DNA of 6,942 bases from Defluviitaleaceae bacterium (GTDB lineage Bacteria > Bacillota > Clostridia > Lachnospirales > UBA5962), in contig WQZK01000094.1 in NCBI GenBank assembly GCA_009780765.1, positions 1 to 6,942 on the forward strand, written 5' to 3'. A model generated the notes under the pieces. It ran no database searches. It saw only the letters and a list, made by a program, of their open reading frames with translations, and was not told the origin of the DNA. The stretch's first letter is position 1. Each line of letters starts with the position of its first letter. The position numbers and the translations under genes were made by a program. Of the stretch, positions 1 through 5,996 are shown piece by piece.

Positions 1-31
1 AAATCATCACTCCCATTAAAAGCCTATTATT

Positions 32-62
32 CCGTTGCCCTGCGGGACAACGTCAATAATTT
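32..62. repeat. Short structured repeat, copy A (CCGTTG...AATAATTT)
   Basis: This 31-base unit closely matches the one at 1429-1460. Both start CCGTTGC and end GACAACGT, one variable base, then AATAATTT; only the middle 7-8 bases differ. Here the middle forms GTTG-CCC, loop TGC, GGG, a bulged A, then CAAC. The unit lies downstream of the membrane-protein gene, just as copy B lies downstream of argS. No T-run follows on either strand, so it is not a convincing intrinsic terminator. Confidence 0.6.
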
Positions 63-114
63 GTTTCTTTACAACCATATACGGCAACGATTTTAAAAAG
101 TCTGATAATAATTT

Positions 115-1125
115 TTACACATGCCTTGCTTGAGATCTTAACAGAACAATTGTTTTGTTTAGCATGTTAAACACAGCTTCTGCCTTAGCTTTTGGTTTAG
201 TAACATGAATTTCTATATCACTTCTTGTAGCCAACTTAAGCGTTATATGGGTAGAAACTCGCCCAAACTTTGGCACAACCATGTCGTTAATATTTTGGAT
301 ATAAGCTGCATTGCCTTGCATTCCAAAATTTTTGCTGTATAAATATTTTGTAGTTAGCAAAAATCCTTCGTTAGCAGAGCCTTTAATTGTGTCATCATAA
401 AGGAATATTACGCTTTCTTCACTACTCATTGTTTGTGCGTAGCTATTTTTTGCATTTTCTAATTTTTGATATGGTATATCTTCAAACAAATAAAAATTTT
501 CTGCATGATTAAAAAATGAACGAATACTGCTTTTTAGATAATCATCAAGAATGTAGTTTGTAGTTAAGTCTTCTGCGTTTGATGGCAAAGTATCGCTTAC
601 CATTATTGGCGAAACTGTGTTTAACGCCGAATTAAGCTCCTGTGCCTGCATATTTTGAACCATTTCTTGTTGAGCCGCTTTAAAATTTTCAGGCGTAACT
701 TTCGAAAGTTTTATCATCGCAGATGTTCCTGTAACTAGATAAAATAAAATCCAAATATGGAATACAACATTAAGTAAAAACTCGGCATATATACCTGTAA
801 GTAGCATGAAACCAAGCATGATTAATGCATCAATTAAAAAGAAAATTAGTGCAATTAACATAAACGGGCGCCATCTCTTTGACAAAAAATAGCACAATAA
901 ATAGATGGATGTTGATAAAAGCCCCACAACTAACGCAATACTAACACTAAAGTCGATAAAAATTATTTGCAAAAGCTGTGGCACAAATGCCGAAAATAGA
1001 AAGTTAAGCTCTATTTCAAATGAAATTAAAAATAAATTTACTAATGTAAATGCAACTACTGCAAGTAAATTTTTTCTTGCTCTATTAAATTTTATTGCTT
1101 GTGTTTGAATTGTTGTTGAATCCAT
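115..1125 (-). CDS. Multi-pass membrane protein with soluble C-terminal domain, function unknown
   Basis: I do not recognise this 336-residue protein. The N-terminal part (about residues 20-135) is strongly hydrophobic and gives four, possibly five, membrane segments (roughly 20-36, 42-57, 60-82, 87-110, 114-135), with the positively charged loop SKRWRP between two of them. A polar linker rich in Q, N and A (145-190) leads to a soluble domain (about 200-336). Within it, a stretch near residues 252-266 (EGFLLTTKYLYSKN) resembles the first strands of bacterial PH-like domains, where a Gly is followed by a hydrophobic strand, Thr, and a Tyr-rich strand. That resemblance is an inference. The start is set at the second ATG because GGAGG lies five bases before it; an ATG four codons upstream overlaps that site. 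It reads alone on the minus strand, 350 bases from argS, and no promoter was identified. Confidence 0.8.
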   Translation of the reverse strand: MDSTTIQTQAIKFNRARKNLLAVVAFTLVNLFLISFEIELNFLFSAFVPQLLQIIFIDFSVSIALVVGLLSTSIYLLCYFLSKRWRPFMLIALIFFLIDALIMLGFMLLTGIYAEFLLNVVFHIWILFYLVTGTSAMIKLSKVTPENFKAAQQEMVQNMQAQELNSALNTVSPIMVSDTLPSNAEDLTTNYILDDYLKSSIRSFFNHAENFYLFEDIPYQKLENAKNSYAQTMSSEESVIFLYDDTIKGSANEGFLLTTKYLYSKNFGMQGNAAYIQNINDMVVPKFGRVSTHITLKLATRSDIEIHVTKPKAKAEAVFNMLNKTIVLLRSQARHV

Positions 1126-1130
1126 AATTT

Positions 1131-1135
1131 CCTCC
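1131..1135 (-). promoter_or_regulatory. Ribosome binding site that decides the start of the membrane protein
   Basis: On the minus strand the sequence is ATGGAGGAAATTATG. GGAGG sits five bases before the ATG at 1125, which is ideal spacing. The earlier ATG (1137-1135) overlaps the GGAGG itself and has no ribosome binding site of its own, so the shorter protein is favoured. Confidence 0.75.
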
Positions 1136-1250
1136 ATTTTTTTGTTGCTTTACTCGAAACACACCTGTAGTGAAATAATTTTTTCAAGTGTTCCTCTGTT
1201 CCTCCCCGCCAATAGAATTTTATCGAAATTAATATTCAAGCATTTCTCAT

Positions 1251-1328
1251 CGTCATTGCGGACTTGATCCGCAATCTCACATCCTCACTATTACACAGAT
1301 GGGATGCCGTGTCAAGCACGGCATGACG
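1251..1328. repeat. Inverted pair of GTCAT-type hairpin repeats
   Basis: There are two 26-base units in opposite orientation, 1251-1276 and 1303-1328. Read in the same sense, both are CGTCAT, six-base stem, CTTGA, complementary stem, ATC. The stems differ (TGCGGA/TCCGCA against GCCGTG/CACGGC), yet each is perfectly paired. The loop and flanks are identical. The two units can also pair through CGTCAT and ATGACG. Units of this general plan are familiar from many bacterial genomes as small intergenic palindromes; the family assignment is from memory. Confidence 0.75.
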
Positions 1329-1428
1329 AACAGAAAGTTTTTCGAAAGTTTAATCTTGATACAAATCTAATGACTACTAGAAGTGGTTGGATTTTTGCGA
1401 AAAGCAATAGGCAAGAACAAGGGCAGTG

Positions 1429-1460
1429 CCGTTGCACTAACGTGACAACGTTAATAATTT
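1429..1460. repeat. Short structured repeat, copy B
   Basis: This 32-base unit is the partner of 32-62. It starts CCGTTGC and ends GACAACGTTAATAATTT. The inner stem is GTTG-CAC ... GTG-A-CAAC, where copy A has CCC/GGG, so the middle pair is exchanged with pairing kept. It sits 28 bases beyond the argS stop codon. An alternative hairpin (TAACGT, GACA, ACGTTA) is also possible at 1438-1453. Confidence 0.6.
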
Positions 1461-1487
1461 ATTCGCCCGCAAGCTCGAGTCATTGCT

Positions 1488-3182
1488 TTACATTTTATTT
1501 GGTGCCTTAATGCCTATTAACGCTAATCCAGATTTTAGTATATTCTTCACAGAATTAACCACTACAAGCCTTGCATTTTTAACATTTTCCGCCTCTGTTA
1601 TAATCGGATTATCATGGTAAAATTTATTAAACGCCTGTGCCAAGCTCACCAAATATCTAGTAATTACAAATGGCTCATTTTTATTAGCTGCTTCGGCAAT
1701 TTTTTCTGAGTAGTTATATAGTAGCTTTATTATTTCGTTTGTTGCAGGGTCGGTTAAAATGCTGTAGTCGATATTGTTAAAGTCAACATTACCTGCTTTG
1801 TTTAAAATACTCGTAGCCCTTGCATGTGTGTACTGCACATACGGTGCCGTTTCTCCCTCAAAACTAAGCATACGCTCCCATGAAAAAACAACATCCTTAA
1901 TTCTGTTATTATAAAGGTCGTTAAAAATTACTGCCCCAAGGCCTACCGCTTCGGCAACCTCATCTTTATTTTCTAAATCAGGATTTTTTTCTTCAATAAT
2001 TGCTCTTGTTTTTTCCACCGCTTCGTTAAATAAGTCGTTCATATAAATAACGTTGCCTGCACGGGTTGAAAGTTTGCCCTCTTTAAGGCTAACCATGCCA
2101 AAAGGTATGTGCGTTAAATCTTTCGCCCAATCATAACCCATAAACTCTATAACTTTAAACCATTGTGCGAAATGCAGATTTTGCTCAAGCCCCGTAACAT
2201 AAAGGCATTTATCAAAATTAAACGTTTCTTTTCTATACTTTGCGGCAGAAATATCACGAGTTGGGTAAAGCGTGCCGCCATCGCTTCTAAGAATTAGGCA
2301 TGGCGGCATTTTAGCCTCTTCTAAATCGACAATTTTCGCCCCATCGCTTTCTACAAGTAAATTTTTCGCCTCAAGCTCTTCAACAATTGGCCACATCATC
2401 TCATTATAAAAAGATTCGCCCGTTGTATAGTCAAATTTAGTTCCTAGCCTGTCATAAACGGCATTAAACTCAATCATGCTTATATCATAAAAATAACGCC
2501 ATAAATCTAGGGCATCTTTATCGCCTTGTTGCATTTTTAGTAGGTAATTGCGAGCTTCGTCGTTTAAGCTCTCGTCTTGTTCTGCAAGCTCATGAAATTT
2601 AACATATATACGCACAAGCTCTTTAATTCCGCCCTTATCAAGAGCCTCCTGCGAGCTATATTTTTTATACGCAACCATAAGCTTTCCAAACTGCGTGCCC
2701 CAGTCGCCCAAATGATTAATACCAATAACATTATAACCCTGCATTTTATAGATATTATAAAGTGCATTGCCTATAACTGTTGCCCTTAAATGCCCAATAT
2801 GAAAAGGCTTTGCAATATTTGGCGAAGAATAATCTATCACAACAGTTTTGCCTTTGCCTATTTCGTTTTTGCCATAGCTTTCGCCTACTTCTATCACCAT
2901 CTTAAGCGTAACATTTGCTAGAAATTCTTTGTTTACATAAAAGTTTAAGTAGCCAGAAACTGGCTCTATTTTCTCGATAAACTCGTTTGGCTTAATTTTC
3001 TCTGCAAGCTCTGAGGCAATCATATTAGGAGCTTTTTTCATCTCTTTAGAAAGCTTGAAGCAAGGAAACGCAAAATCGCCCATTTCCGAGTTTTGTGGCA
3101 CCTCTATAGAGTCTACTATATCATTAAATTCAAGATTTGTAACACCTACTAATATTTTAGCAATTTCGTTTTTAAAGTTCAT
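1488..3182 (-). CDS. argS: Arginyl-tRNA synthetase
   Basis: This class I aminoacyl-tRNA synthetase charges tRNA-Arg with arginine using ATP in the cytoplasm. Its 564 residues are normal for the family. The N-terminal tRNA-recognition domain (about 1-110) is followed by the catalytic Rossmann fold. That fold carries SSPNIAKPFHIGH (119-131; HIGH motif at 128-131), NHLGDWGTQFGK (156-167), and GKLSTRAGN (369-377) at the KMSKS position. ArgS commonly deviates from the canonical KMSKS here, so this is not a defect. The C-terminal anticodon-binding domain (DALR type) begins near PYVQYTHARATSIL (447-460). The start is supported by AAAGGA about ten bases upstream. The gene lies 27 bases after the lipid kinase gene, in the same direction, so the two probably share a transcript. 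No T-box leader motif was seen. SSPNIAKPFHIGH looks like Clostridia versions. Confidence 0.98.
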   Translation of the reverse strand: MNFKNEIAKILVGVTNLEFNDIVDSIEVPQNSEMGDFAFPCFKLSKEMKKAPNMIASELAEKIKPNEFIEKIEPVSGYLNFYVNKEFLANVTLKMVIEVGESYGKNEIGKGKTVVIDYSSPNIAKPFHIGHLRATVIGNALYNIYKMQGYNVIGINHLGDWGTQFGKLMVAYKKYSSQEALDKGGIKELVRIYVKFHELAEQDESLNDEARNYLLKMQQGDKDALDLWRYFYDISMIEFNAVYDRLGTKFDYTTGESFYNEMMWPIVEELEAKNLLVESDGAKIVDLEEAKMPPCLILRSDGGTLYPTRDISAAKYRKETFNFDKCLYVTGLEQNLHFAQWFKVIEFMGYDWAKDLTHIPFGMVSLKEGKLSTRAGNVIYMNDLFNEAVEKTRAIIEEKNPDLENKDEVAEAVGLGAVIFNDLYNNRIKDVVFSWERMLSFEGETAPYVQYTHARATSILNKAGNVDFNNIDYSILTDPATNEIIKLLYNYSEKIAEAANKNEPFVITRYLVSLAQAFNKFYHDNPIITEAENVKNARLVVVNSVKNILKSGLALIGIKAPNKM

Positions 3183-3209
3183 ATTCGTATCATCCTTTGT
3201 TCGTTGTTT

Positions 3210-4127
3210 TTATGCACAATATATTTTTAATGCCTTAGTCAAATTCTTTATTTCTATAGGAATATTTGGCCCAAGCTCGCCATCAATATCTGTTTCTAGC
3301 AAAATTTTATCGGCAACATCTTCTAAAAGCTCTATTTTAACATAGCTGTCTTTAAAATAAATTATGTTTGGATTGCCAAGATAATCGCCCCGCAAAACTT
3401 TAAGCCCAAGCATTGCCATATCTGTAAGTGGGCAACATTTTACGGCGATAAACTCAAACACGCCGTCATCAATTTTTGCTTCTTTGTTAATTTTTTCAAA
3501 ACTTCCAACGCCCGAGCTGTTTAAAACAAGCATTGTATAAATTTTTTCTTCAATAACCATTTGCGAATTAGTGATTTTTACGTTAAGTGGCGTTAAATTT
3601 TGAAACTCTTCAATACCTTTAATATAGTATGCAATTTTACCTAGAACATTTTTAAAATCAGGATCGGTATGGTGCGAAATATTAGATAAAACACCAACAC
3701 CACAAACATTTATAAAATACTTGCCTGTTGATGACCCTACGCTCCCAACAAATCCAATATCAGTATCAATCACTTTACCATTTGCAATAACCTGTGCCGC
3801 TTCTTTTGGCTTTTTAGAAATTTTTAGATAGGATGCGAAATCGTTCGCTGTTCCTGCTGGAATTATGCCAAGCTTTGCCCTAATGCCATTCGTCATCATA
3901 GAATTTACAACAATGTTGATACTGCCATCGCCCCCAGCAACAACAATTGTATCATACTCATAAGGCGAAACCCTCGAAAGTGCACGCTCTATATCACCTT
4001 TTTTCATGCTCCTAAAAATATCAACAAAAAAGCCAGCCTCTTGAAAAACGCTAATACAGTCGTCTAAAGAAAGCCTAAACGTTTTATCGCCAGCATTTGG
4101 ATTATATATAAGTTTTAATTTTTTCAT
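3210..4127 (-). CDS. Diacylglycerol-kinase-family lipid kinase (YegS/DgkB/BmrU type)
   Basis: This 305-residue enzyme belongs to the family that uses ATP to phosphorylate lipids such as diacylglycerol at the inner membrane face. The exact substrate cannot be read from the sequence. In order it has NPNAG at residues 9-13, the nucleotide-binding GGDGS at 65-69, PAGTANDFA at 90-98, DDGVFEF near 220-226, and the late DGE at 282-284. Length and motif order are typical. The usual Asn-Glu-Val after GGDGT/S is Asn-Ile-Val here (residues 71-73), and the usual following Gly is Ser76. The start is placed at MKKLKLIYNPNAG because family members begin just before the NPxAG motif. The open frame continues 20 codons further to a TTG, but that part lies in repeat-derived sequence. 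The ribosome binding site is unusual: a GGGGG run 13 bases upstream, inside a 25-base direct repeat. argS follows after 27 bases. Confidence 0.93.
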   Translation of the reverse strand: MKKLKLIYNPNAGDKTFRLSLDDCISVFQEAGFFVDIFRSMKKGDIERALSRVSPYEYDTIVVAGGDGSINIVVNSMMTNGIRAKLGIIPAGTANDFASYLKISKKPKEAAQVIANGKVIDTDIGFVGSVGSSTGKYFINVCGVGVLSNISHHTDPDFKNVLGKIAYYIKGIEEFQNLTPLNVKITNSQMVIEEKIYTMLVLNSSGVGSFEKINKEAKIDDGVFEFIAVKCCPLTDMAMLGLKVLRGDYLGNPNIIYFKDSYVKIELLEDVADKILLETDIDGELGPNIPIEIKNLTKALKIYCA

Positions 4128-4153
4128 AAAGTTTGGCTTACCCCCTAGAAAAT
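4128..4153. repeat. Imperfect direct repeat, left copy (abuts kinase start codon)
   Basis: These 26 bases, AAAGTTTG through CCCCCTAGAAAAT, recur at 4454-4478 with a three-base substitution block and one missing C. The left copy directly abuts the start codon of the lipid kinase and holds its only candidate ribosome binding site (GGGGG on the minus strand). The two copies bracket about 300 bases of hairpin-rich sequence, as expected for an insertion with target duplication or for a local duplication. Confidence 0.6.
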
Positions 4154-4182
4154 GATGTGGCAATGTTGCATAACCTTGCTCA

Positions 4183-4367
4183 CACAATTTTTGTGCACTT
4201 TTTGCTCCTGGTTTTGCACGGCTTTCATATAAAAACTGCTTTGAAACCGTGCAAAACTAAGGTCGCAAAAAAATTGCTTTGCAATTTACGTTGCAAAAAT
4301 TGGGTCGCAAATTGGTTATGCACCAATGCTATGTGGTGCCTCAATCTTGCGGACGGGTGAACCGTCC
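4183..4367. repeat. Cluster of short hairpins between the direct repeats
   Basis: Successive palindromes are CACAA-TTT-TTGTG (4183-4195), a 15-bp stem with one bulge (4211-4226 with 4243-4257), AAATTGC-TTT-GCAATTT (4271-4287), GCACCA-8 bases-TGGTGC (4320-4339), and GGACGG-GTGAA-CCGTCC (4351-4367). GGTCGCAAA occurs twice (4261, 4303). The stems are unrelated to each other in sequence. None is followed by a T-run that would make it an obvious terminator. If the kinase promoter lies at 4501-4547, all of these fall in the transcribed leader. Confidence 0.6.
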
Positions 4368-4385
4368 TTGATTTCGCCTACCACA

Positions 4386-4429
4386 TTCGCCTAAATCAGG
4401 ATTTAGGCGAGCTTAGCGACTTCGTCGCT
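4386..4429. repeat. 44-base double-palindrome repeat, left arm
   Basis: The unit contains TCGCCTAAATC-AG-GATTTAGGCGA, an 11-bp stem, followed by AGCGAC-TTC-GTCGCT, a 6-bp stem. An inverted copy at 4611-4654 matches at about 41 of 44 positions. The first 26 bases are identical, and the differences fall at the junction between the two hairpins. Confidence 0.8.
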
Positions 4430-4453
4430 TGATAAGTTGTAAATTTTTTAGTA

Positions 4454-4478
4454 AAAGTTTGTTTTACCCCTAGAAAAT
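4454..4478. repeat. Imperfect direct repeat, right copy
   Basis: This is the partner of 4128-4153: AAAGTTTG, a changed triplet, then TACCCCTAGAAAAT. It is followed on the right by AT-rich promoter-like sequence. On the minus strand this order (promoter, TTTTCTAGGGGTA, CAAACTTT) is what an undisturbed kinase leader would look like before the start codon. Confidence 0.6.
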
Positions 4479-4500
4479 TAATAAATTTTCGTATATAATA

Positions 4501-4547
4501 ATAATACAATGAAAAATACCAAAAATCAAGTATAATGTATTATAACA
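4501..4547 (-). promoter_or_regulatory. Candidate promoter(s) for the lipid kinase-argS operon
   Basis: On the minus strand, TTGATT (4529-4524) and TATTAT (4506-4501) are separated by 17 bases. Slightly upstream, TGTTATAAT (4547-4539) is an extended -10 without a good -35. Either would give a leader of roughly 370-400 bases running through the hairpin cluster. AT-rich sequence yields such matches by chance, so this is tentative. Confidence 0.35.
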
Positions 4548-4610
4548 TAGAAGTAGTTCGTAAAAATCTCAAATTTGTCTCAAATTTTTGAATAGCTTTC
4601 ACAAGTAACT

Positions 4611-4654
4611 AGCGACGAAGTCGCCTAACTCGCCTAAATCCTGATTTAGGCGAA
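4611..4654. repeat. 44-base double-palindrome repeat, right arm (inverted)
   Basis: This is the inverted copy of 4386-4429: AGCGAC-GAA-GTCGC followed by the 24-base palindrome centred at about 4642. The arms enclose about 180 bases, including the right direct repeat and the candidate kinase promoter. Either each arm forms its own hairpins or the arms pair with each other. Confidence 0.8.
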
Positions 4655-4712
4655 AAGGTAGTAGTTGAGGGCAAGGGTGGCTTTGCCTCCCACAAACTGA
4701 AACACTGCCTTC

Positions 4713-4922
4713 TTAAAATGGTAATTGCACAATATTGTTAATATTTCTTAGAATATTGTTAAAAATAAAATCAACAAGCAAATAAAGGCTGCCAACAAAA
4801 AATGCAGCACTTATAACTGTTGCAAGATGTGGTTTTTTAGACATGTCTACAAAAGTTTCAAATATAATCTGCATTAAAACTAAAATAAATATTTGTAAAA
4901 TGAGGGTTAAAAAATCTCGCAT
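4713..4922 (-). CDS. Small two-helix membrane protein, function unknown
   Basis: I do not recognise this 69-residue product. It has two hydrophobic segments (about residues 4-24 and 36-56) joined by a short polar stretch (DMSKKPHLAT), as in small hairpin membrane proteins. Translation is supported by GGTGAT three bases before the ATG; this matches the 3' end of 16S rRNA in the register that puts the GG core about seven bases from the start. The gene diverges from the alpha/beta hydrolase gene across 57 bases, which would have to hold both promoters. No clear promoter hexamers were found there. No terminator with a T-run follows. It could be a small envelope protein or a chance frame, since AT-rich DNA readily encodes hydrophobic residues. 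The ribosome binding site and the otherwise gene-free position favour a real gene. Confidence 0.55.
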   Translation of the reverse strand: MRDFLTLILQIFILVLMQIIFETFVDMSKKPHLATVISAAFFVGSLYLLVDFIFNNILRNINNIVQLPF

Positions 4923-4979
4923 AATATCACCAAATAATATGTACTAAAATAAATATACTAAAAAGGATGGCGAATTAGA

Positions 4980-5915
4980 ATGAAAAAAAGATACAAATTT
5001 TTACTGGGTGCGGCAGCAGTTACAGGTGCTGTGGCATCGGCAAACTACCTAATTTTTAAGCTTTCTAACATGAAGGCCGAAAAAACCACAAGCTCTATCT
5101 ATAAATGGCGTTACGGTGCGGTTAGATACCACGTTACAGGCTCCGGCGACCCTGTTGTTCTAATCCACAACACATTTATTGGCGCCTCTTCTTACGAGTG
5201 GGAGAAGCTTGTTTTTGAATTATCTCAAAACTACAAAGTGTATACCTTAGATTTACTTGGCTTTGGCGAATCTTCAAAACCAAACTTAACATACTCGTCA
5301 TACCTATATGCCACTCTTATCAACGATTTTATTGAAGATGTTGTTGGCAGGCGTGCTTACGCCATAGCCTCAAACGATTCTTGTGGCTACCTAGTTTCAG
5401 CAAGCTCTATTTCGCCTGAAACATTTAGAAAAATAATGCTAATTTCGCCAAGTGTTGGCGAAAACAAAAATCCGCTTAAAGTAGGCGAACCTGATGTTAG
5501 AAAAATTATTAATTTCCCTATATTCGGCACACTTTTATATAACTTAATGGCTTCTAAGTACGGCATTAAGCAATTTTTAAACGGCGAGTTTTGTGATAAA
5601 AAATTTGTTACCAAAGAAATGATTGAAAAGCACCATAAATGTGCACACCATGAAGGGTCGAGCGTTAAAACGGCAATTGCTTCTTTAATGGCAGGCGACT
5701 TTGATATAAGCCTTGAAAGGCAGCTTGGTAGCGCCCAAACACCTATACACGTTGCTTGGGGCACTGAAAATGTAATTAACCCTATTGATAATTTTGAAAA
5801 TATTAAAGAGGCAAATGATTCTATTGAACTTAGTAAGATAGAAGATAGCAAGAGCTTTCCGCATATCGAAAAAGCTGAAGAGTTTGGGCGTATTTGTAAA
5901 GATTTCTTTGTTTAA
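4980..5915 (+). CDS. Membrane-anchored alpha/beta hydrolase-fold protein
   Basis: This 311-residue protein starts with a basic tip and a hydrophobic segment (about residues 7-27), suggesting a signal anchor that holds the rest at or outside the membrane. The alpha/beta hydrolase fold follows: VVLIHNTF (59-66) where HG is usual, YTLDLLGFGESSKP (88-101), the nucleophile region at 128-137, and a late FPHIEKAEEF (293-302) with the expected catalytic His295. The nucleophile elbow reads NDSCG (132-136), so Ser134 is the probable nucleophile with Asn in place of the first Gly; Asp133 is a dehalogenase-like alternative. At the usual acid position, WGTEN, the Asp is Asn264. Substrate is unknown and activity is uncertain. 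A ribosome binding site AAAGGA lies about 12 bases before the ATG. The related proteins I recall are from Lachnospiraceae-type Clostridia. The gene is divergent from the small membrane protein, and the toxin-antitoxin promoter begins 37 bases after its stop. Confidence 0.85.
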   Translation: MKKRYKFLLGAAAVTGAVASANYLIFKLSNMKAEKTTSSIYKWRYGAVRYHVTGSGDPVVLIHNTFIGASSYEWEKLVFELSQNYKVYTLDLLGFGESSKPNLTYSSYLYATLINDFIEDVVGRRAYAIASNDSCGYLVSASSISPETFRKIMLISPSVGENKNPLKVGEPDVRKIINFPIFGTLLYNLMASKYGIKQFLNGEFCDKKFVTKEMIEKHHKCAHHEGSSVKTAIASLMAGDFDISLERQLGSAQTPIHVAWGTENVINPIDNFENIKEANDSIELSKIEDSKSFPHIEKAEEFGRICKDFFV

Positions 5916-5951
5916 TAATGCAAACTTTTGTGCATACTATTAATGCAACAC

Positions 5952-5980
5952 TTGACATATTAATAAATATATGTTATAAT
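5952..5980 (+). promoter_or_regulatory. Consensus sigma-A promoter of the type III toxin-antitoxin module
   Basis: A perfect TTGACA (5952-5957) and a perfect TATAAT (5975-5980) are separated by exactly 17 bases, with TGT just before the -10 (extended -10). It is the strongest promoter in the window. The start point should fall near 5987, about ten bases before the first antitoxin repeat. Strong transcription suits a module needing an excess of antitoxin RNA. Confidence 0.93.
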
Positions 5981-5996
5981 AGTGTTGTAAAATAAA

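Larger units (their letters stand above)
1138..1487. other. Intergenic region without genes, holding palindromic repeats
   Basis: This 350-base gap separates argS from the downstream membrane-protein gene. It holds a pair of inverted hairpin repeats (1251-1328) and structured repeat copy B (1429-1460). A short direct repeat, GTTCCTCT then GTTCCTCC, lies at about 1190-1205. The one open frame across the right part (plus strand, 1304-1510) starts inside the repeat pair and runs into argS antisense, so it is not accepted as a gene. I found no convincing promoter for the membrane-protein gene and no terminator with a T-run for argS. Confidence 0.7.
4154..4712. other. Large gene-free region between lipid kinase and small membrane protein
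   Basis: About 560 bases hold no gene I can support. The content is the hairpin cluster (4183-4367), the two arms of a 44-base inverted repeat (4386-4429, 4611-4654), the right copy of the direct repeat (4454-4478), an AT-rich candidate promoter segment (4480-4550) and an 11-base tandem repeat TCTCAAATTTG/T (4567-4588). A GC-richer stretch at 4666-4691 lies just beyond the small membrane-protein gene. It can form an imperfect hairpin (GGCAA/TTGCC) but lacks a T-run. A 75-codon plus-strand frame at 4133-4360 crosses the hairpins and is rejected. Confidence 0.7.

Noticed and set aside
1126..1137. Upstream ATG of the membrane protein at 1137
   Set aside because: It overlaps the GGAGG that serves the ATG at 1125 and lacks its own ribosome binding site.
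1304..1510. Plus-strand frame of 68 codons
   Set aside because: It starts inside a hairpin repeat, runs antisense into argS, and has no ribosome binding site or recognisable product.
3055..3345. Plus-strand frame of 96 codons
   Set aside because: It is antisense to the argS start and the kinase end, which are both secure.
4128..4187. Twenty-codon N-terminal extension of the lipid kinase from a TTG at 4187
   Set aside because: The start would be TTG with no close ribosome binding site, the added residues lie in repeat-derived sequence, and family proteins begin just before the NPxAG motif.
4133..4360. Plus-strand frame of 75 codons
   Set aside because: It lies across stacked hairpins and repeats in a gene-free region; its composition reflects the repeats.
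4128..4550. T-box or other known riboswitch upstream of the kinase-argS operon
   Set aside because: I looked for the T-box AGGGTGG-ACCGCG motif on the minus strand and did not find it; the hairpins are unrelated palindromes without a terminator T-run.
5387..5851. Minus-strand frame of 154 codons
   Set aside because: It is antisense within the well-supported alpha/beta hydrolase gene and shows no recognisable domain.
5918..5947. Terminator of the hydrolase gene from ATGCA/TGCAT pairs
   Set aside because: The stems are only five bases, mutually exclusive, and have no T-run.
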